Below are positions 1-8,479 of a DNA stretch of 64,000 bases, one piece after another. The position numbers and the translations under genes were made by a program. This DNA comes from Lactiplantibacillus daoliensis. GTDB taxonomy: Bacteria; Bacillota; Bacilli; Lactobacillales; Lactobacillaceae. How positions within the stretch are numbered: the first letter of the stretch is position 1; each line of letters begins with the position of its first letter. The notes under the pieces are model-generated. The model searched no databases and was not told the origin of the DNA. It saw only the letters and a list, made by a program, of their open reading frames with translations. The stretch covers positions 1 to 64,000 of the forward strand of contig NZ_BJDH01000011.1 in NCBI RefSeq assembly GCF_005405005.1, written 5' to 3'.

Positions 1-60
1 CGAAGATTGCTAGACCCTACACATTTGATTTGTCGAAACTTTGTTCAGTTTTCAAAGGTC
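1..60 (-). ncRNA. rRNA operon leader (5' external spacer), gene body outside the window
   Basis: Read on the minus strand, this stretch carries the box ACCTTTGAAAACTGAAC followed by AAATGTGTAGGGTC. From memory this is the leader found just upstream of 16S rRNA in Lactiplantibacillus. It lies directly downstream of three tandem strong promoters that all read left. The 16S gene itself must start left of base 1, so only the leader is visible. A spacer between rRNA genes can carry a similar box, but the promoters argue for the operon start. Confidence 0.72.
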
Positions 61-96
61 TAATTTGTTGGTTGATTACCTCAACGCAACTTATTC

Positions 97-125
97 ATCA
101 TAGCATCTGAAGCACTTACTGTCAA
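97..125 (-). promoter_or_regulatory. rRNA operon promoter P3 (proximal)
   Basis: Minus strand: TTGACA at 125-120, a 17-bp spacer and TATGAT at 102-97. It is the last of three tandem promoters. Transcription would start near base 90 and run into the rRNA leader. Confidence 0.8.
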
Positions 126-189
126 ATACTTTTTTCAAAGAATTCAACCGGCCTTTTCAACTATCGTTGCCGTTGCGGCAACAGAAACT

Positions 190-218
190 ATCATATCAAT
201 TACTGAAGAAGTTGTCAA
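190..218 (-). promoter_or_regulatory. rRNA operon promoter P2
   Basis: Minus strand: TTGACA at 218-213, a 17-bp spacer and TATGAT at 195-190. The -35 is perfect and the -10 has one change from consensus, in the same arrangement as P1 and P3. Confidence 0.8.
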
Positions 219-287
219 CAACTAATTTCAATAATCTTTTTCGTTTCATCAGCACTAAGCTGACCTGCCGTAGCAGCAACGTGTACT

Positions 288-316
288 AATATACCAATTT
301 GAAATGAAAGTGTCAA
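288..316 (-). promoter_or_regulatory. rRNA operon promoter P1 (distal)
   Basis: Minus strand: TTGACA at 316-311, a 17-bp spacer and TATATT at 293-288. It is the most upstream of the three tandem promoters. The stretch between it and the ECF gene terminator near 464 shows no ORF worth calling. Confidence 0.78.
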
Positions 317-463
317 CGTTTTTCAACATATTTTTTCACAATTATGAAATTCAGTGTAAAACTGAGTCAAAAGTTGCAATAGCTAAAAGCGGCCTAAATC
401 CCTGCTGCTACTGACTTGATCGTTTAATTAAGTGTTCAAGGTCAATCGATTTCTTCTATTATA

Positions 464-497
464 AAAAGCAATCCATCATCAACGACAGATTGCTTTA
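464..497 (-). terminator. Rho-independent terminator after the ECF S component gene
   Basis: Minus strand: arms AAAGCAATC (496-488) and GATTGCTTT (473-465) form a 9-bp stem ending in a T-run. It follows the stop codon at 515 and separates this gene from the rRNA promoters. Confidence 0.75.
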
Positions 498-514
498 TCT
501 TTAAATTACTAGCT

Positions 515-1027
515 TCAGCTAAACTGTGTTTTAACACGATCCTTTAATTGCAAAACAGCCGGGAAGGCAATTACGCCTCCAATAACCGCTTGGACAAAGT
601 TCATTGGAATACCAATTAGTCCAGTCGGTATCGCATATAGAATTGAATCGGAAACAAAGTAGCCCACCACCATCACGACACTACCAATCACTAATGCTAT
701 AATCTGTTGTCCTTTTGACTTATTAGCCCCAAACTGTCCCACTAGGAAGCCCTCTAAACCGTGAACAATTAATGAAAAGAACATGTACTGTGAATAGCCC
801 AGAATCATATCCAACAAAAAGCCACTTGCACCGCCAACAATCGCACCGCCACGACGGCCGAATAATAATGCGGCAATAAAGATTCCTGCATCACAAAGAT
901 TCACATAACCGTGTGTCAATGGCACCGGAATATGTACAAACATTGAAAGTGCAACATCGACAGCAATTAATAATCCTAATGCAGCGACCATCCGCGTTGA
1001 AAAATGTGGTGATTGTTTACCTGCCAT
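515..1027 (-). CDS. ECF transporter S component (vitamin or precursor uptake)
   Basis: A 170-residue protein with about five or six hydrophobic segments, a short basic N-terminus, and the small glycine-rich loops (FGRRGGAIVGGASG) typical of S components of energy-coupling factor transporters. Such proteins bind a vitamin or related compound and use a shared EcfA/A'/T module encoded elsewhere. The fold resembles the HmpT/PdxU-like group, but the substrate cannot be read from sequence. The ATG at 1027 follows GAGGAGTAGTGATTCACA. It has its own terminator, and the tyrS terminator lies upstream, so it is probably monocistronic. I looked for a TPP-type leader and found none. Confidence 0.8.
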   Translation of the reverse strand: MAGKQSPHFSTRMVAALGLLIAVDVALSMFVHIPVPLTHGYVNLCDAGIFIAALLFGRRGGAIVGGASGFLLDMILGYSQYMFFSLIVHGLEGFLVGQFGANKSKGQQIIALVIGSVVMVVGYFVSDSILYAIPTGLIGIPMNFVQAVIGGVIAFPAVLQLKDRVKTQFS

Positions 1028-1133
1028 TGTGAATCACTACTCCTCTAATCTTTTTACGATTAACTGTCATGAACAACACCCCTGTTGGAATGATTTTACA
1101 CCAATTTTCTGAAAACACCCAGAACTTAGGCAC

Positions 1134-1166
1134 GAAAAAACTGACAGACGATAACGTCTGCCAGTT
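1134..1166 (-). terminator. Terminator after tyrS
   Basis: Minus strand: ACTGGCAGACG, loop TTAT, CGTCTGTCAGT and then six T. It is a strong stem just downstream of the tyrS stop at 1181. Confidence 0.88.
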
Positions 1167-1180
1167 CGTTTGGTTACTGA

Positions 1181-2437
1181 CTATTTAACCCGTGCTAAGA
1201 AGTACTTCTTTTTACCACGACGGACAATGACAAACTTGCCATCAAATGCCGCTTTAGGATCAATTTCAGCATCAACATCTGTGATCTTCTCACCGTTAAT
1301 CCGAATGGCACCATTTTTAATATCTTCACGTGCTTGACGACGTGACCCTTCAAATTTAGTGGCATCAACCAACCATAACACAATGTTTTGTGTTTCAGCC
1401 GAGACATCCGCAGAAGGCACCCCTTTGAAACCTTGTTCGATTTCGTCCGCATTCAAGCTTTGAACTTCACCCGTGAATAAGGCTTTAGTAATATTTTCAG
1501 CTTCAACAACCGCATCCTTACCATGGACGAATTCAGTGACTTCTTCAGCTAAACACCGTTGGGCTTCCCGCTTCTCAGGAGCAGTCTTAACGGTTTCTGC
1601 CAATGTATCAATTTCTTCATGACTTAAGAATGTAAAGTATTTCAAATATTTGACCACATCACGGTCATCTTGGTTAATCCAGAATTGATAGAATTCGTAA
1701 GGTGACGTCTTTTCTGGGTTCAGCCAAACAGCACCACCTGCAGTCTTACCAAACTTCGTCCCATCAGCCTTCAATAATAATGGAATCGTTAGGCCATAAG
1801 CTTTGGCTTCATTACCTTCCAAACGATGAATTAAATCGGTTCCGGCAGTGATGTTCCCCCATTGATCGGCACCACCAATTTGCAATTGAACATGTTCTGC
1901 ACGGTATAAATGCAAGAAATCAATTGACTGTAAAATTTGGTAAGTGAATTCCGTGTAGGAAATTCCAACTTCCAAACGACTGGCCACGACTTCTTTATTT
2001 AACATCGTGTTCACACTGAACAACTTCCCGTAATCACGTAAGAATTCTAACAATGACAGCTTTGATAACCAGTCATAGTTGTTCACAATTGAAAAGTTCT
2101 CATCTGAACCGAACAGCTTATGCATCTGCGCATTCAAGCCGTCTTCATTATGTTTAACTTGAGCCATCGTTTGTAAAACCCGTTCCGAATTTTTACCAGA
2201 AGGATCACCGATCGCTCCGGTCCCGCCACCAACAACCACGTATGGATGATGACCAGCTAATTGGAATCGTTTCAAGATCATGAAGGGAATCAAATGACCA
2301 ATATGCATACTGTCACCAGTTGGGTCAATCCCACAGTACAATGACACAGACTGCTTTTCAGTCAATTCTTTCAAGCCGGCTTCATCAGTTTGCTGATTGA
2401 TTGCACCGCGCCACTTTAAATCATCAATAATGTTCAT
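1181..2437 (-). CDS. tyrS: Tyrosyl-tRNA synthetase
   Basis: Charges tRNA-Tyr with tyrosine in the cytoplasm. The 418-residue length is normal for bacterial TyrRS. The class I signature HIGH is at residues 45-48, the KMSKS equivalent appears as KFGKT near residue 230, and the tyrosine-binding segment GGADQWGN is present. The last ~65 residues form an S4 RNA-binding domain. The ATG at 2437 is preceded by TTAGGAGGACTATAG. A T-box leader with a UAC specifier lies directly upstream, so expression should rise when tRNA-Tyr is uncharged. No defect is seen in the reading frame. Confidence 0.97.
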   Translation of the reverse strand: MNIIDDLKWRGAINQQTDEAGLKELTEKQSVSLYCGIDPTGDSMHIGHLIPFMILKRFQLAGHHPYVVVGGGTGAIGDPSGKNSERVLQTMAQVKHNEDGLNAQMHKLFGSDENFSIVNNYDWLSKLSLLEFLRDYGKLFSVNTMLNKEVVASRLEVGISYTEFTYQILQSIDFLHLYRAEHVQLQIGGADQWGNITAGTDLIHRLEGNEAKAYGLTIPLLLKADGTKFGKTAGGAVWLNPEKTSPYEFYQFWINQDDRDVVKYLKYFTFLSHEEIDTLAETVKTAPEKREAQRCLAEEVTEFVHGKDAVVEAENITKALFTGEVQSLNADEIEQGFKGVPSADVSAETQNIVLWLVDATKFEGSRRQAREDIKNGAIRINGEKITDVDAEIDPKAAFDGKFVIVRRGKKKYFLARVK

Positions 2438-2466
2438 CTATAGTCCTCCTAAGTTAAGGTCCGAGA

Positions 2467-2699
2467 AAATAAAAAGAACTCACCCCTGCTATTAACAGGG
2501 ACGAGTTCTCGCGTTACCACCCAAGTTACCACTCTAAAAAAGAATGATCTCTCATTTATTGATAACGAAATAATCCGGCCGAATGGCAGTTCACTTCATG
2601 TAATTCATCATTGATCACAGCTCGGTTCACACCAACCACCGAGTCGCTTAACTGTTGGATCAATCACTACTAGTTAAAGGTCACTACTTTTAATTGTTT
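2467..2699 (-). ncRNA. T-box riboswitch leader of tyrS
   Basis: Reading leftward from about 2699, the transcript has a Stem I region. A likely specifier codon UAC (Tyr) sits at 2602-2600 in the context AATTACATGAA. The T-box core TGGGTGGTAACGC is at 2523-2511. Next comes a terminator helix, GAACTCGTCCCTG paired with CAGGGGTGAGTTC, ending in a T-run at about 2475-2467. Uncharged tRNA-Tyr would pair with the T-box and favour the antiterminator. The family is certain. The exact specifier loop is inferred from position and from the downstream gene. Confidence 0.93.
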
Positions 2700-2705
2700 G
2701 TTAAT

Positions 2706-2734
2706 ATCATAAGCACTCGGCACCGAAATGTCAA
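2706..2734 (-). promoter_or_regulatory. tyrS promoter
   Basis: Minus strand: TTGACA at 2734-2729, a 17-bp spacer and TATGAT at 2711-2706. The -35 overlaps the stop codon of the upstream exporter gene (2731-2733), so the two transcription units abut. Confidence 0.82.
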
Positions 2735-4119
2735 TCTCGTTTCCGAGTTCGCATTGCCAATGTCAGGACCACCAAATTAATCAGAATTAAAACCAGTAAA
2801 AAGCCAAAGCCCACTGTTGACCCTAAGGCCGTCCGCTGTGCTAAGGTGCCACTGGTGTGCGTCTGTACAAGTGTAATCAATACAGAAACAATTGACGTTC
2901 CGGTCGCGCCAGCAAATTGTTGCAAAGTATTAAACACCGCATTGCCATCCGCCTGTTGGTCCAAACTCAGCTGACTCAAGCCACTGGTCATCGTATTTCC
3001 CATGGTTAGCCCCATTCCAATCATTAACAAAATGTAAAACCACAAAATTAACATCCCAGTCAATCGTAGTCCAAACGCCGTAAATAACGCGATGGCAATT
3101 GCTAAAATGGTTGCTCCCGTCAAAATTGGCTTTACGGCACCAAAACGATCTAAGAGTCGACCACCTAATGGCGCAAAAGCTGCCCCAATTGCCGCCCCTG
3201 GTAGGACAAATAAGCCAGCCAAAAGCGCACTTTTTCCAGTAACAATCTGAATATAATTTGGCAGGATAAACGCCAATCCGAGTGCATTGATCTGAACTAA
3301 AAAGAACCCTAACAAATGCCAGTCAAAGGACCGCGCTTTAAAAATTCCCAGACTGATCAATGGTTGTGACGTCCGGCGCGTACGCTGCACAAACCCGATT
3401 AGCCCCAGCACACCAATGATTAATGCCCCGATGACAAGCCCAGGTTGCTGCGACAAATTTTGCAAATTGCTAAACGCTAACGTAAAGCCAACAAAAACCA
3501 GCATAATCATCAGCCAACCCAGCACATCAAAGCTCGTTTTGACAGTTGGTTCAGCCTGCCGAATCGCATAACACCCAAAGACAAGTGACACGATCAATAA
3601 TGGTAAAAGTAAGATAAAGATCCAATGCCAGCCCAAGCTACTAATCACTAAACCTCCAAAAGTCGGCCCCAGTGCAGGTGCAATTGCCGTAATTAAGGTA
3701 CCGACACCCATGAACATTCCTTTTTGCTGATCTGGAACCCAATCCAAGATAATATTGAACATTAGTGGTAATGCAATCCCAGTTCCTAAACCTTGAATGA
3801 TTCGACCGAGTACCAAGCTATCAAAGTTAGCTGCACTAGCATCAATTAATAACCCAGCCATAAATAGCAGATTAGCCGTCACAAATAATGTTTTAGTCCG
3901 AAACCGACGTTTCAAAAATGATGAAATCGGCACAATAATTGCGACCACTAATAAATAGGCCGTTGTTAACCACTGCACGGTCGCCGTATTAATGCTAAAT
4001 TGTCGCATTAATACCGGAAAGGTCACATTCATCGACGTTTCAACGATGACGCCACAAAATGAGAGCAACCCCGCGGCAATCACCGCTAAAATTAATTTTA
4101 AATCGACTTTTTTTGTCAC
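2731..4119 (-). CDS. MFS multidrug exporter, DHA2 (EmrB/QacA/LmrB-like) family
   Basis: A 462-residue inner-membrane drug:H+ antiporter with 12-14 hydrophobic segments. Family features are the early segment with TFPVLMRQF, the motif A-like loop after TM2 (FLKRRFRTK), the motif B-like GRIIQGLGTG, and the motif C-like GPTFGGL in TM5. The GTG at 4119 sits eight bases after AGGAGG, which makes it the better start. It is divergent from a marR gene, with a palindrome over its promoter start, so repression by that MarR and induction by a toxic substrate is the likely arrangement. The substrate is unknown. Confidence 0.9.
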   Translation of the reverse strand: MTKKVDLKLILAVIAAGLLSFCGVIVETSMNVTFPVLMRQFSINTATVQWLTTAYLLVVAIIVPISSFLKRRFRTKTLFVTANLLFMAGLLIDASAANFDSLVLGRIIQGLGTGIALPLMFNIILDWVPDQQKGMFMGVGTLITAIAPALGPTFGGLVISSLGWHWIFILLLPLLIVSLVFGCYAIRQAEPTVKTSFDVLGWLMIMLVFVGFTLAFSNLQNLSQQPGLVIGALIIGVLGLIGFVQRTRRTSQPLISLGIFKARSFDWHLLGFFLVQINALGLAFILPNYIQIVTGKSALLAGLFVLPGAAIGAAFAPLGGRLLDRFGAVKPILTGATILAIAIALFTAFGLRLTGMLILWFYILLMIGMGLTMGNTMTSGLSQLSLDQQADGNAVFNTLQQFAGATGTSIVSVLITLVQTHTSGTLAQRTALGSTVGFGFLLVLILINLVVLTLAMRTRKRD

Positions 4120-4140
4120 TTAGTTAGCCTCCTAATCATA

Positions 4141-4158
4141 TAGTTCGTATTCGAACTA
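4141..4158. promoter_or_regulatory. Probable MarR operator between exporter and marR
   Basis: Perfect inverted repeat TAGTTCG-TATT-CGAACTA just downstream of the exporter's likely -10 (TAAACT on the minus strand). A matching half-site, CGAACTATT, lies at about 4252-4260, next to the marR start. The same half-site at both divergent promoters suggests one repressor controls both. Binding by the adjacent MarR protein is inferred. Confidence 0.68.
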
Positions 4159-4273
4159 ACAAGTAGTTTATCACAATTCAATAGGATTTCAAATCTATAT
4201 TCAAGTTGACATTTAAGACTTATTGACATAAACTGCCATTTAGTAAGAACACGAACTATTACGAGGAGGAGCT

Positions 4274-4714
4274 ATGAAGAATTCACTTGGTATTGCCATC
4301 AAAAAAGCAAACAACGCGCTTGCTCGTGATTCAGATCGCTACGCAAAACAGCTTGGCTTAACCGGTATGCAAATCAGTGTCATTAATTTCATCGCCGGCC
4401 ATGAAACCACGCAAGCAATCTTCCAGCGAGATTTAGAGCACGAATTCAATATCCGTAAGGCAACTGCCTCCAGTCTAGTTTCCACGATGGTTGAAAAACA
4501 GTTATTGATTCGGGTTCCCGCACCCAATGATGCCCGCTACAAACAACTGTTGTTAACGCCCAAAGCGCACCTGCTGGCCACGCAAATTGAGGCATTTTTC
4601 CAAGCAAGTGAACAACGAATTCAAACTATTTTGGGCAATCAGACAGCGTTAACTTATACAAGCTTAAATCAGATCAGTACCGCATTTACAGCCACCAACA
4701 CGCCTAAACCATAG
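4274..4714 (+). CDS. MarR-family transcriptional regulator
   Basis: A 146-residue winged-helix regulator of normal MarR length. The central helix-turn-helix and wing region includes LEHEFNIRKATASSLVSTMV followed by a wing ending RVPAPNDARYKQL. These proteins bind palindromes as dimers and release on small-molecule binding. The ATG at 4274 follows GAGGAGGAGCT. It is divergent from the DHA2 exporter and shares an intergenic palindrome with it, so it probably represses both. It ends in its own strong terminator. Confidence 0.92.
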   Translation: MKNSLGIAIKKANNALARDSDRYAKQLGLTGMQISVINFIAGHETTQAIFQRDLEHEFNIRKATASSLVSTMVEKQLLIRVPAPNDARYKQLLLTPKAHLLATQIEAFFQASEQRIQTILGNQTALTYTSLNQISTAFTATNTPKP

Positions 4715-4749
4715 AAAGGACCTGAGCTAGTTCGCTCAGATCCTTTTTT
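4715..4749 (+). terminator. Terminator after marR
   Basis: AAAGGACCTGAGC, loop TAGTTC, GCTCAGATCCTTTTTT: a stem of about 11 bp with a T-run starting directly after the stop codon. Confidence 0.9.
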
Positions 4750-4768
4750 GATGGCTATTATGTTGATC

Positions 4769-5149
4769 CTAATTCTTAACGGTTGGGCCTAACTTAGTCG
4801 GCCGCTGACTGGCTTGATGACTAGCAACCACAACGGGCCTGCCCAATGATGTTGCTGGCCGCAGGCGGTCTTGTTTTGTCAAAGCAACCGATACGGACTT
4901 TGGTACCGGACTTACCGTCGTAAATGACGCGCGAGTTGCTACCGACCGCGTTGAACGACTTTTTACTGATTTAGCCTGCTGACGAATTGCTTTGACAGTG
5001 ATTGCGGTCTCAGAATTGCTAATCACGTTCACCTGGCCGTCTACTTGGTGAAAAATCTGATTCACTGACGGAGCTGCGACTAATCCTAGCGCTAGTGATC
5101 CTGTTACAATAAGAATGCCCAGTTTCATCTTCTGTTTAAAATTCATCAC
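4769..5149 (-). CDS. Small secreted or membrane-anchored protein of unknown function
   Basis: A 126-residue protein that I do not recognise. The N-terminus (MMNFKQKMK followed by a hydrophobic run to about residue 26, ending LGLVAAP) looks like a signal peptide or anchor. The rest is basic and rich in Ser, Thr, Val and Arg, with low complexity (VKSRSTRSVATRASF). No catalytic motif is visible. The start is an ATG-ATG pair after GAGGAAGG. It lies alone between the marR terminator and the C39-like gene. A structured, exported, cell-wall-associated role is only a guess. Confidence 0.6.
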   Translation of the reverse strand: MMNFKQKMKLGILIVTGSLALGLVAAPSVNQIFHQVDGQVNVISNSETAITVKAIRQQAKSVKSRSTRSVATRASFTTVSPVPKSVSVALTKQDRLRPATSLGRPVVVASHQASQRPTKLGPTVKN

Positions 5150-5335
5150 ACCATGCCTTCCTCGTTCAACCTATTTTTTGACCCGCTTAATGTTGATCTC
5201 AGTGATCAGTCGGACCTTTAACAGTTATCATAAGCCAAATTTCTTGAAAAGCCACGGCATTCCGATTTCAATTAAGTTACAGTTTCTGGCAAGGCCGGAG
5301 TTGCTGAGGTTACCAGAAAAGCGACTGTTCAACCC

Positions 5336-5385
5336 ATCAAAAAAGGCTCCTTAAGTCACAACTGACTCAAAGAACCTCTAGAAAT
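5336..5385 (-). terminator. Terminator after the C39-like peptidase gene
   Basis: Minus strand: AGGTTCTTTGAGTCA, short loop, TGACTTAAGGAGCCT, then a T-run. The stem is imperfect but long, and directly follows the stop at 5392. Confidence 0.75.
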
Positions 5386-5391
5386 TTTTAA

Positions 5392-6159
5392 TTAACGTTT
5401 AGCAGTGAGCACAATGGCTTGTTTGCCCATCTGATTGTAGGCTCCTTGGAAATCGGACCAACTAACTGCTTGTTGTTTATAACCATAAGGATTATTAATA
5501 TAAATCAGTTTCTTCGTGCGGTTGAACCCGACGATGACCACACTATGCATATCATAAGTGATCTTAACGTTACCTTGTGGCGTATGCCACGTCTTCATCG
5601 TGTCAACGGGCGCGAAAGTCCCCGTAGTAATTGTCCAAACTGGACGACCTAGTTCCAATTGCGCAATCACTTGATCAAAACTAGCCCCAGTCAAATCTTT
5701 AACCTGGCTCGTCTGAGTCTTGGCTAACTTAGCAATTGGCCCGTGATAAACGCCCAAGCCAGGATTAGCACCAGTCACATCACCGACAAAACCCACATTC
5801 GGATTACCATGTTCGCCATTCTCATCCGTCAATGGCACGCTATTCAACTTAGTGGCTAACTGATTCTTCGTCACATTGTAGTGATAATAGTTCAGCAACA
5901 TGGTTAACGAGGTCACTTCACAGCCATTATAGAGCTGTGGATCTGTCATTTGATTAACCAACGGGACATCAAGTTTCACTTGATTAACTGCTTTCGCTTG
6001 AGGCGTAGCCGGTTTTGGATTAGCAGTAGTCTTTTTAGTCGTGAATGATGCTTCAGACCAATCTGAAACCTGAGTTGCAGACCACCCCACAGTTCCTAAG
6101 ATGGCAATTAAAATGAGCACTTTTGGCCAGATACGCCGTCGCTTATAATGTCTTGGCAC
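5392..6159 (-). CDS. C39-like (Peptidase_C39_2) cysteine peptidase family protein, membrane anchored
   Basis: Starting at GTG 6159 the protein has 255 residues: a basic N-terminus, one transmembrane helix (about residues 13-28), a Thr/Pro/Lys linker, then a papain-like C39_2 domain. The candidate nucleophile is Cys80 in NGCEVTSL, the candidate His is in MHSVVIVGFN, and an Asn follows in YINNPYG. The domain would be extracellular. Its substrate is unknown, and proteins of this family in lactobacilli have mostly not been characterised. GTG 6159 sits eight bases after AAAGGAG. The longer TTG start at 6183 would place that site inside the coding region, so I reject it. Confidence 0.82.
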   Translation of the reverse strand: MPRHYKRRRIWPKVLILIAILGTVGWSATQVSDWSEASFTTKKTTANPKPATPQAKAVNQVKLDVPLVNQMTDPQLYNGCEVTSLTMLLNYYHYNVTKNQLATKLNSVPLTDENGEHGNPNVGFVGDVTGANPGLGVYHGPIAKLAKTQTSQVKDLTGASFDQVIAQLELGRPVWTITTGTFAPVDTMKTWHTPQGNVKITYDMHSVVIVGFNRTKKLIYINNPYGYKQQAVSWSDFQGAYNQMGKQAIVLTAKR

Positions 6160-6267
6160 TATCCTAACTCCTTTCTTTTGCAAACTTTTTTGTTTAACTT
6201 ACGCAATCAATTTAACACTTTCGTCCACCATCATACCATCAAATTATTAATAAAAACACTAAAAAAG

Positions 6268-6837
6268 TCACGCCACAAATGGCAATTTAAAATTGGGACT
6301 CAAATAATCGGTCAAAGCCAGTGGCCGCCGGGCTGGAACCGCTGTCGTCCATGTCTGACTCATCGCTTGATTATACACAGTAGTATCTGCAGCCGTGCTG
6401 CCCTGAATCAGGGTAAAGTTTAACTGACTTTGACCTAATAGTTGTTCGACTGTTCGAATGGCAACTAATTGCTGCCGTTGTTGGCGATGCTGATACCACT
6501 TAACCGGTTGTTGGGCAATCGTCAGCACACTCTGTGGCATGCTAAGAACCAACTGAGCCGTTGGACTTGCAGTCATTGCAGCGGTGATCGATTGAGTTTG
6601 TGCCACCAAGGCTCTAGACTCTAGTTGAACTAACACTAAATCTTGCGCCAACATCGCGGCTGCGAGACCAGCTGAATCCGTCAGCTCACCAATAATAACG
6701 TCAACCGCGGCTGGCCAAATCAACTGATCATTTGACGTATAGACCGTTAGTCGAACCGCTGGATAGTGCGCAGCGGCAGTGGTTAAGGCTTGCGCTTGTT
6801 CAGGTGTCAATCGACCTGCAACTAGAATATTTTGCAT
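6268..6837 (-). CDS. Hypothetical protein with Rossmann-like N-terminus (possible degenerate SDR)
   Basis: From ATG 6837 this is a 189-residue soluble protein. It opens MQNILVAGRLTPEQAQAL, like the first strand and helix of a nucleotide-binding fold, but lacks the full GxxGxxG motif. A later run QQLVAIRTVEQLLGQSQLNFTLIQG resembles the region after the catalytic Tyr-Lys in atypical SDRs such as NAD(P)H-binding proteins, but there is no clear YxxxK. It is rich in Gln and Ala. A TTG start at 6858 is possible but has no clear ribosome site. Function is unknown and the SDR assignment is tentative. Confidence 0.6.
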   Translation of the reverse strand: MQNILVAGRLTPEQAQALTTAAAHYPAVRLTVYTSNDQLIWPAAVDVIIGELTDSAGLAAAMLAQDLVLVQLESRALVAQTQSITAAMTASPTAQLVLSMPQSVLTIAQQPVKWYQHRQQRQQLVAIRTVEQLLGQSQLNFTLIQGSTAADTTVYNQAMSQTWTTAVPARRPLALTDYLSPNFKLPFVA

Positions 6838-7039
6838 TTTTTCAGCCCACTTTCTCAATCAAAATTTTTCAATAGATTGAGTTTACTAGTTTCTAGTTAC
6901 TGGAAGGCAAGCGCGATGACACATTATTTTGACAATTTTTTGATTTTTTTGTGGCATCGGTTTCAATTTGTTTTATGATAATAAGGTCAACTAACGAACT
7001 GTTTTACTCTAAAAATTATGATTATAATGAGGTGTTTAA

Positions 7040-8377
7040 ATGGCAGCGCTATTGTACGCCCTCTCGTTACTCTCCGGAGGGTATGAAATGTTAATTATGA
7101 TGATCGCATTTCGCGAATTTCTGACTTGGCGGCTCTCAACAGTATGGATCGCACTAGTCATCTTTTTCGGCGTCTTCGGTCAACTTGCGACCGCCCAATG
7201 GCCACAAGTCCCGCTCGTTTTCTTCTGGATTGTCCCAATTACCATCGTCAACACAATCATGAGTGCACGTTTACTCTATACAAAATGGCTTTTAACGTTG
7301 CCGATCGCGCTTTTCTTAAATGCCATCAAACGGTTGGTTGGCGGGATGGCTGGCAGCTTTCTAAAATGGATCATGTCCTCAGATGCGCCAATGCAACTCC
7401 GGCAAGCCATCGACATGCACAATTTATCCGCCAACATCAACCTATTCGGCGCTGTTATTATCTGTTTGCCCGTGATGTTAATTATTGGCTTAATTGCACA
7501 CCATTTCATGGTTAAATCATCTGCCGCGGACTTTTTCCAACATGCCAAAATTGATCGCAGTGACTACTTACTGGTCTTGCTTTGCTACGCGTTGTATCTA
7601 GGTGCCTACGCCTATGTACTAGACTTGTCTGTCATTTCACAAACCTACGTAGCTAGTGCCTCCAGTCTGATTTTTGGTATCATTGTCTTCTATGTTGTTA
7701 GCAATAAAAACAGTCGCCTAACCGATGCTCAACTTCTGAGTGAAGTTTCTGATTACAACGAGTTACTAGGGCATCGCAACCAGCAATTACATTTGTTCAA
7801 ACACGACTATCAAAATATTCTACTGAGCTTATCGCAATACATTCAAGACGAAGACCTCCCTGCCCTCAAAACTTACTTTGAAGATGAAGTCATGACCAGC
7901 GGCCAGAGTCTAAGTGTCGATGTCGGCCCAGAACAACTTCGCAACTTGCATGTTCCAGCCCTGAGTGGCTTAATCTATTCAAAATATGAAGCCGCCGCCA
8001 GTCGCCAGGTGGAACTCCAACTCACCGTCTTACAGACAATTGAATTGCCGGAAGCCGCCCGTGTCAACATTGTCCGCATTCTCGGCAACTTGTTAGACAA
8101 TGCCATCGATGCCGCCGCTCAAGCTGACCGTCAAGTTCGCTTGAACGTGCAACAAACCAGTATGGGCCACGTCACATTCACGATTGAAAATAAAGTTCCG
8201 GCTGGCGAAACAATCGACCTAGCTCGGATTAAGAAAAGTCGCTTTACGACTAAACCAGGCCATTTAGGTTACGGTCTCAGTAGTATTGCCCAATTAGCTA
8301 GCAATAATGCGCAAGTCAGCTATCAGCTTCAAGAAAGCACGTTTATCGCGACATTAACCATTCATAAGGAAAACTAG
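7040..8377 (+). CDS. Orphan sensor histidine kinase, HPK10 / AgrC-like (GHKL)
   Basis: A 445-residue membrane kinase. The first ~215 residues hold about six hydrophobic segments, as in AgrC/ComD/PlnB peptide sensors. A dimerisation helix follows with phospho-acceptor His255 in FKHDYQNIL, the HPK10 H-box. The N-box is LGNLLDNAIDAA and the G-box is KPGHLGYGLSSI. Such kinases sense secreted peptides and pass phosphate to LytTR-type regulators. No response regulator or peptide precursor is next to it; the downstream gene is a YueI-like protein. The ATG follows GAGGTGTTTAA. The partner must be encoded elsewhere, or the gene is a relic. Confidence 0.88.
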   Translation: MAALLYALSLLSGGYEMLIMMIAFREFLTWRLSTVWIALVIFFGVFGQLATAQWPQVPLVFFWIVPITIVNTIMSARLLYTKWLLTLPIALFLNAIKRLVGGMAGSFLKWIMSSDAPMQLRQAIDMHNLSANINLFGAVIICLPVMLIIGLIAHHFMVKSSAADFFQHAKIDRSDYLLVLLCYALYLGAYAYVLDLSVISQTYVASASSLIFGIIVFYVVSNKNSRLTDAQLLSEVSDYNELLGHRNQQLHLFKHDYQNILLSLSQYIQDEDLPALKTYFEDEVMTSGQSLSVDVGPEQLRNLHVPALSGLIYSKYEAAASRQVELQLTVLQTIELPEAARVNIVRILGNLLDNAIDAAAQADRQVRLNVQQTSMGHVTFTIENKVPAGETIDLARIKKSRFTTKPGHLGYGLSSIAQLASNNAQVSYQLQESTFIATLTIHKEN

Positions 8378-8479
8378 CCTTTAGAAAATTTTAATTTGCT
8401 AAAATGAATTTCTTCACTACAATTAAAGTAAGACTTTGAGTGGTAGCGATTACTCACTCTTTGGAAAGGACTTGAATCC

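Noticed and set aside
1028-1133. Riboswitch before the first ECF S component gene
   Set aside because: No TPP, preQ1 or FMN core is seen; only a short CAACA/TGTTG hairpin.
5115-5354. 79-codon plus-strand frame between the secreted protein and the C39-like gene
   Set aside because: Overlaps the start and upstream region of a better-supported minus-strand gene and a terminator; no start signal.
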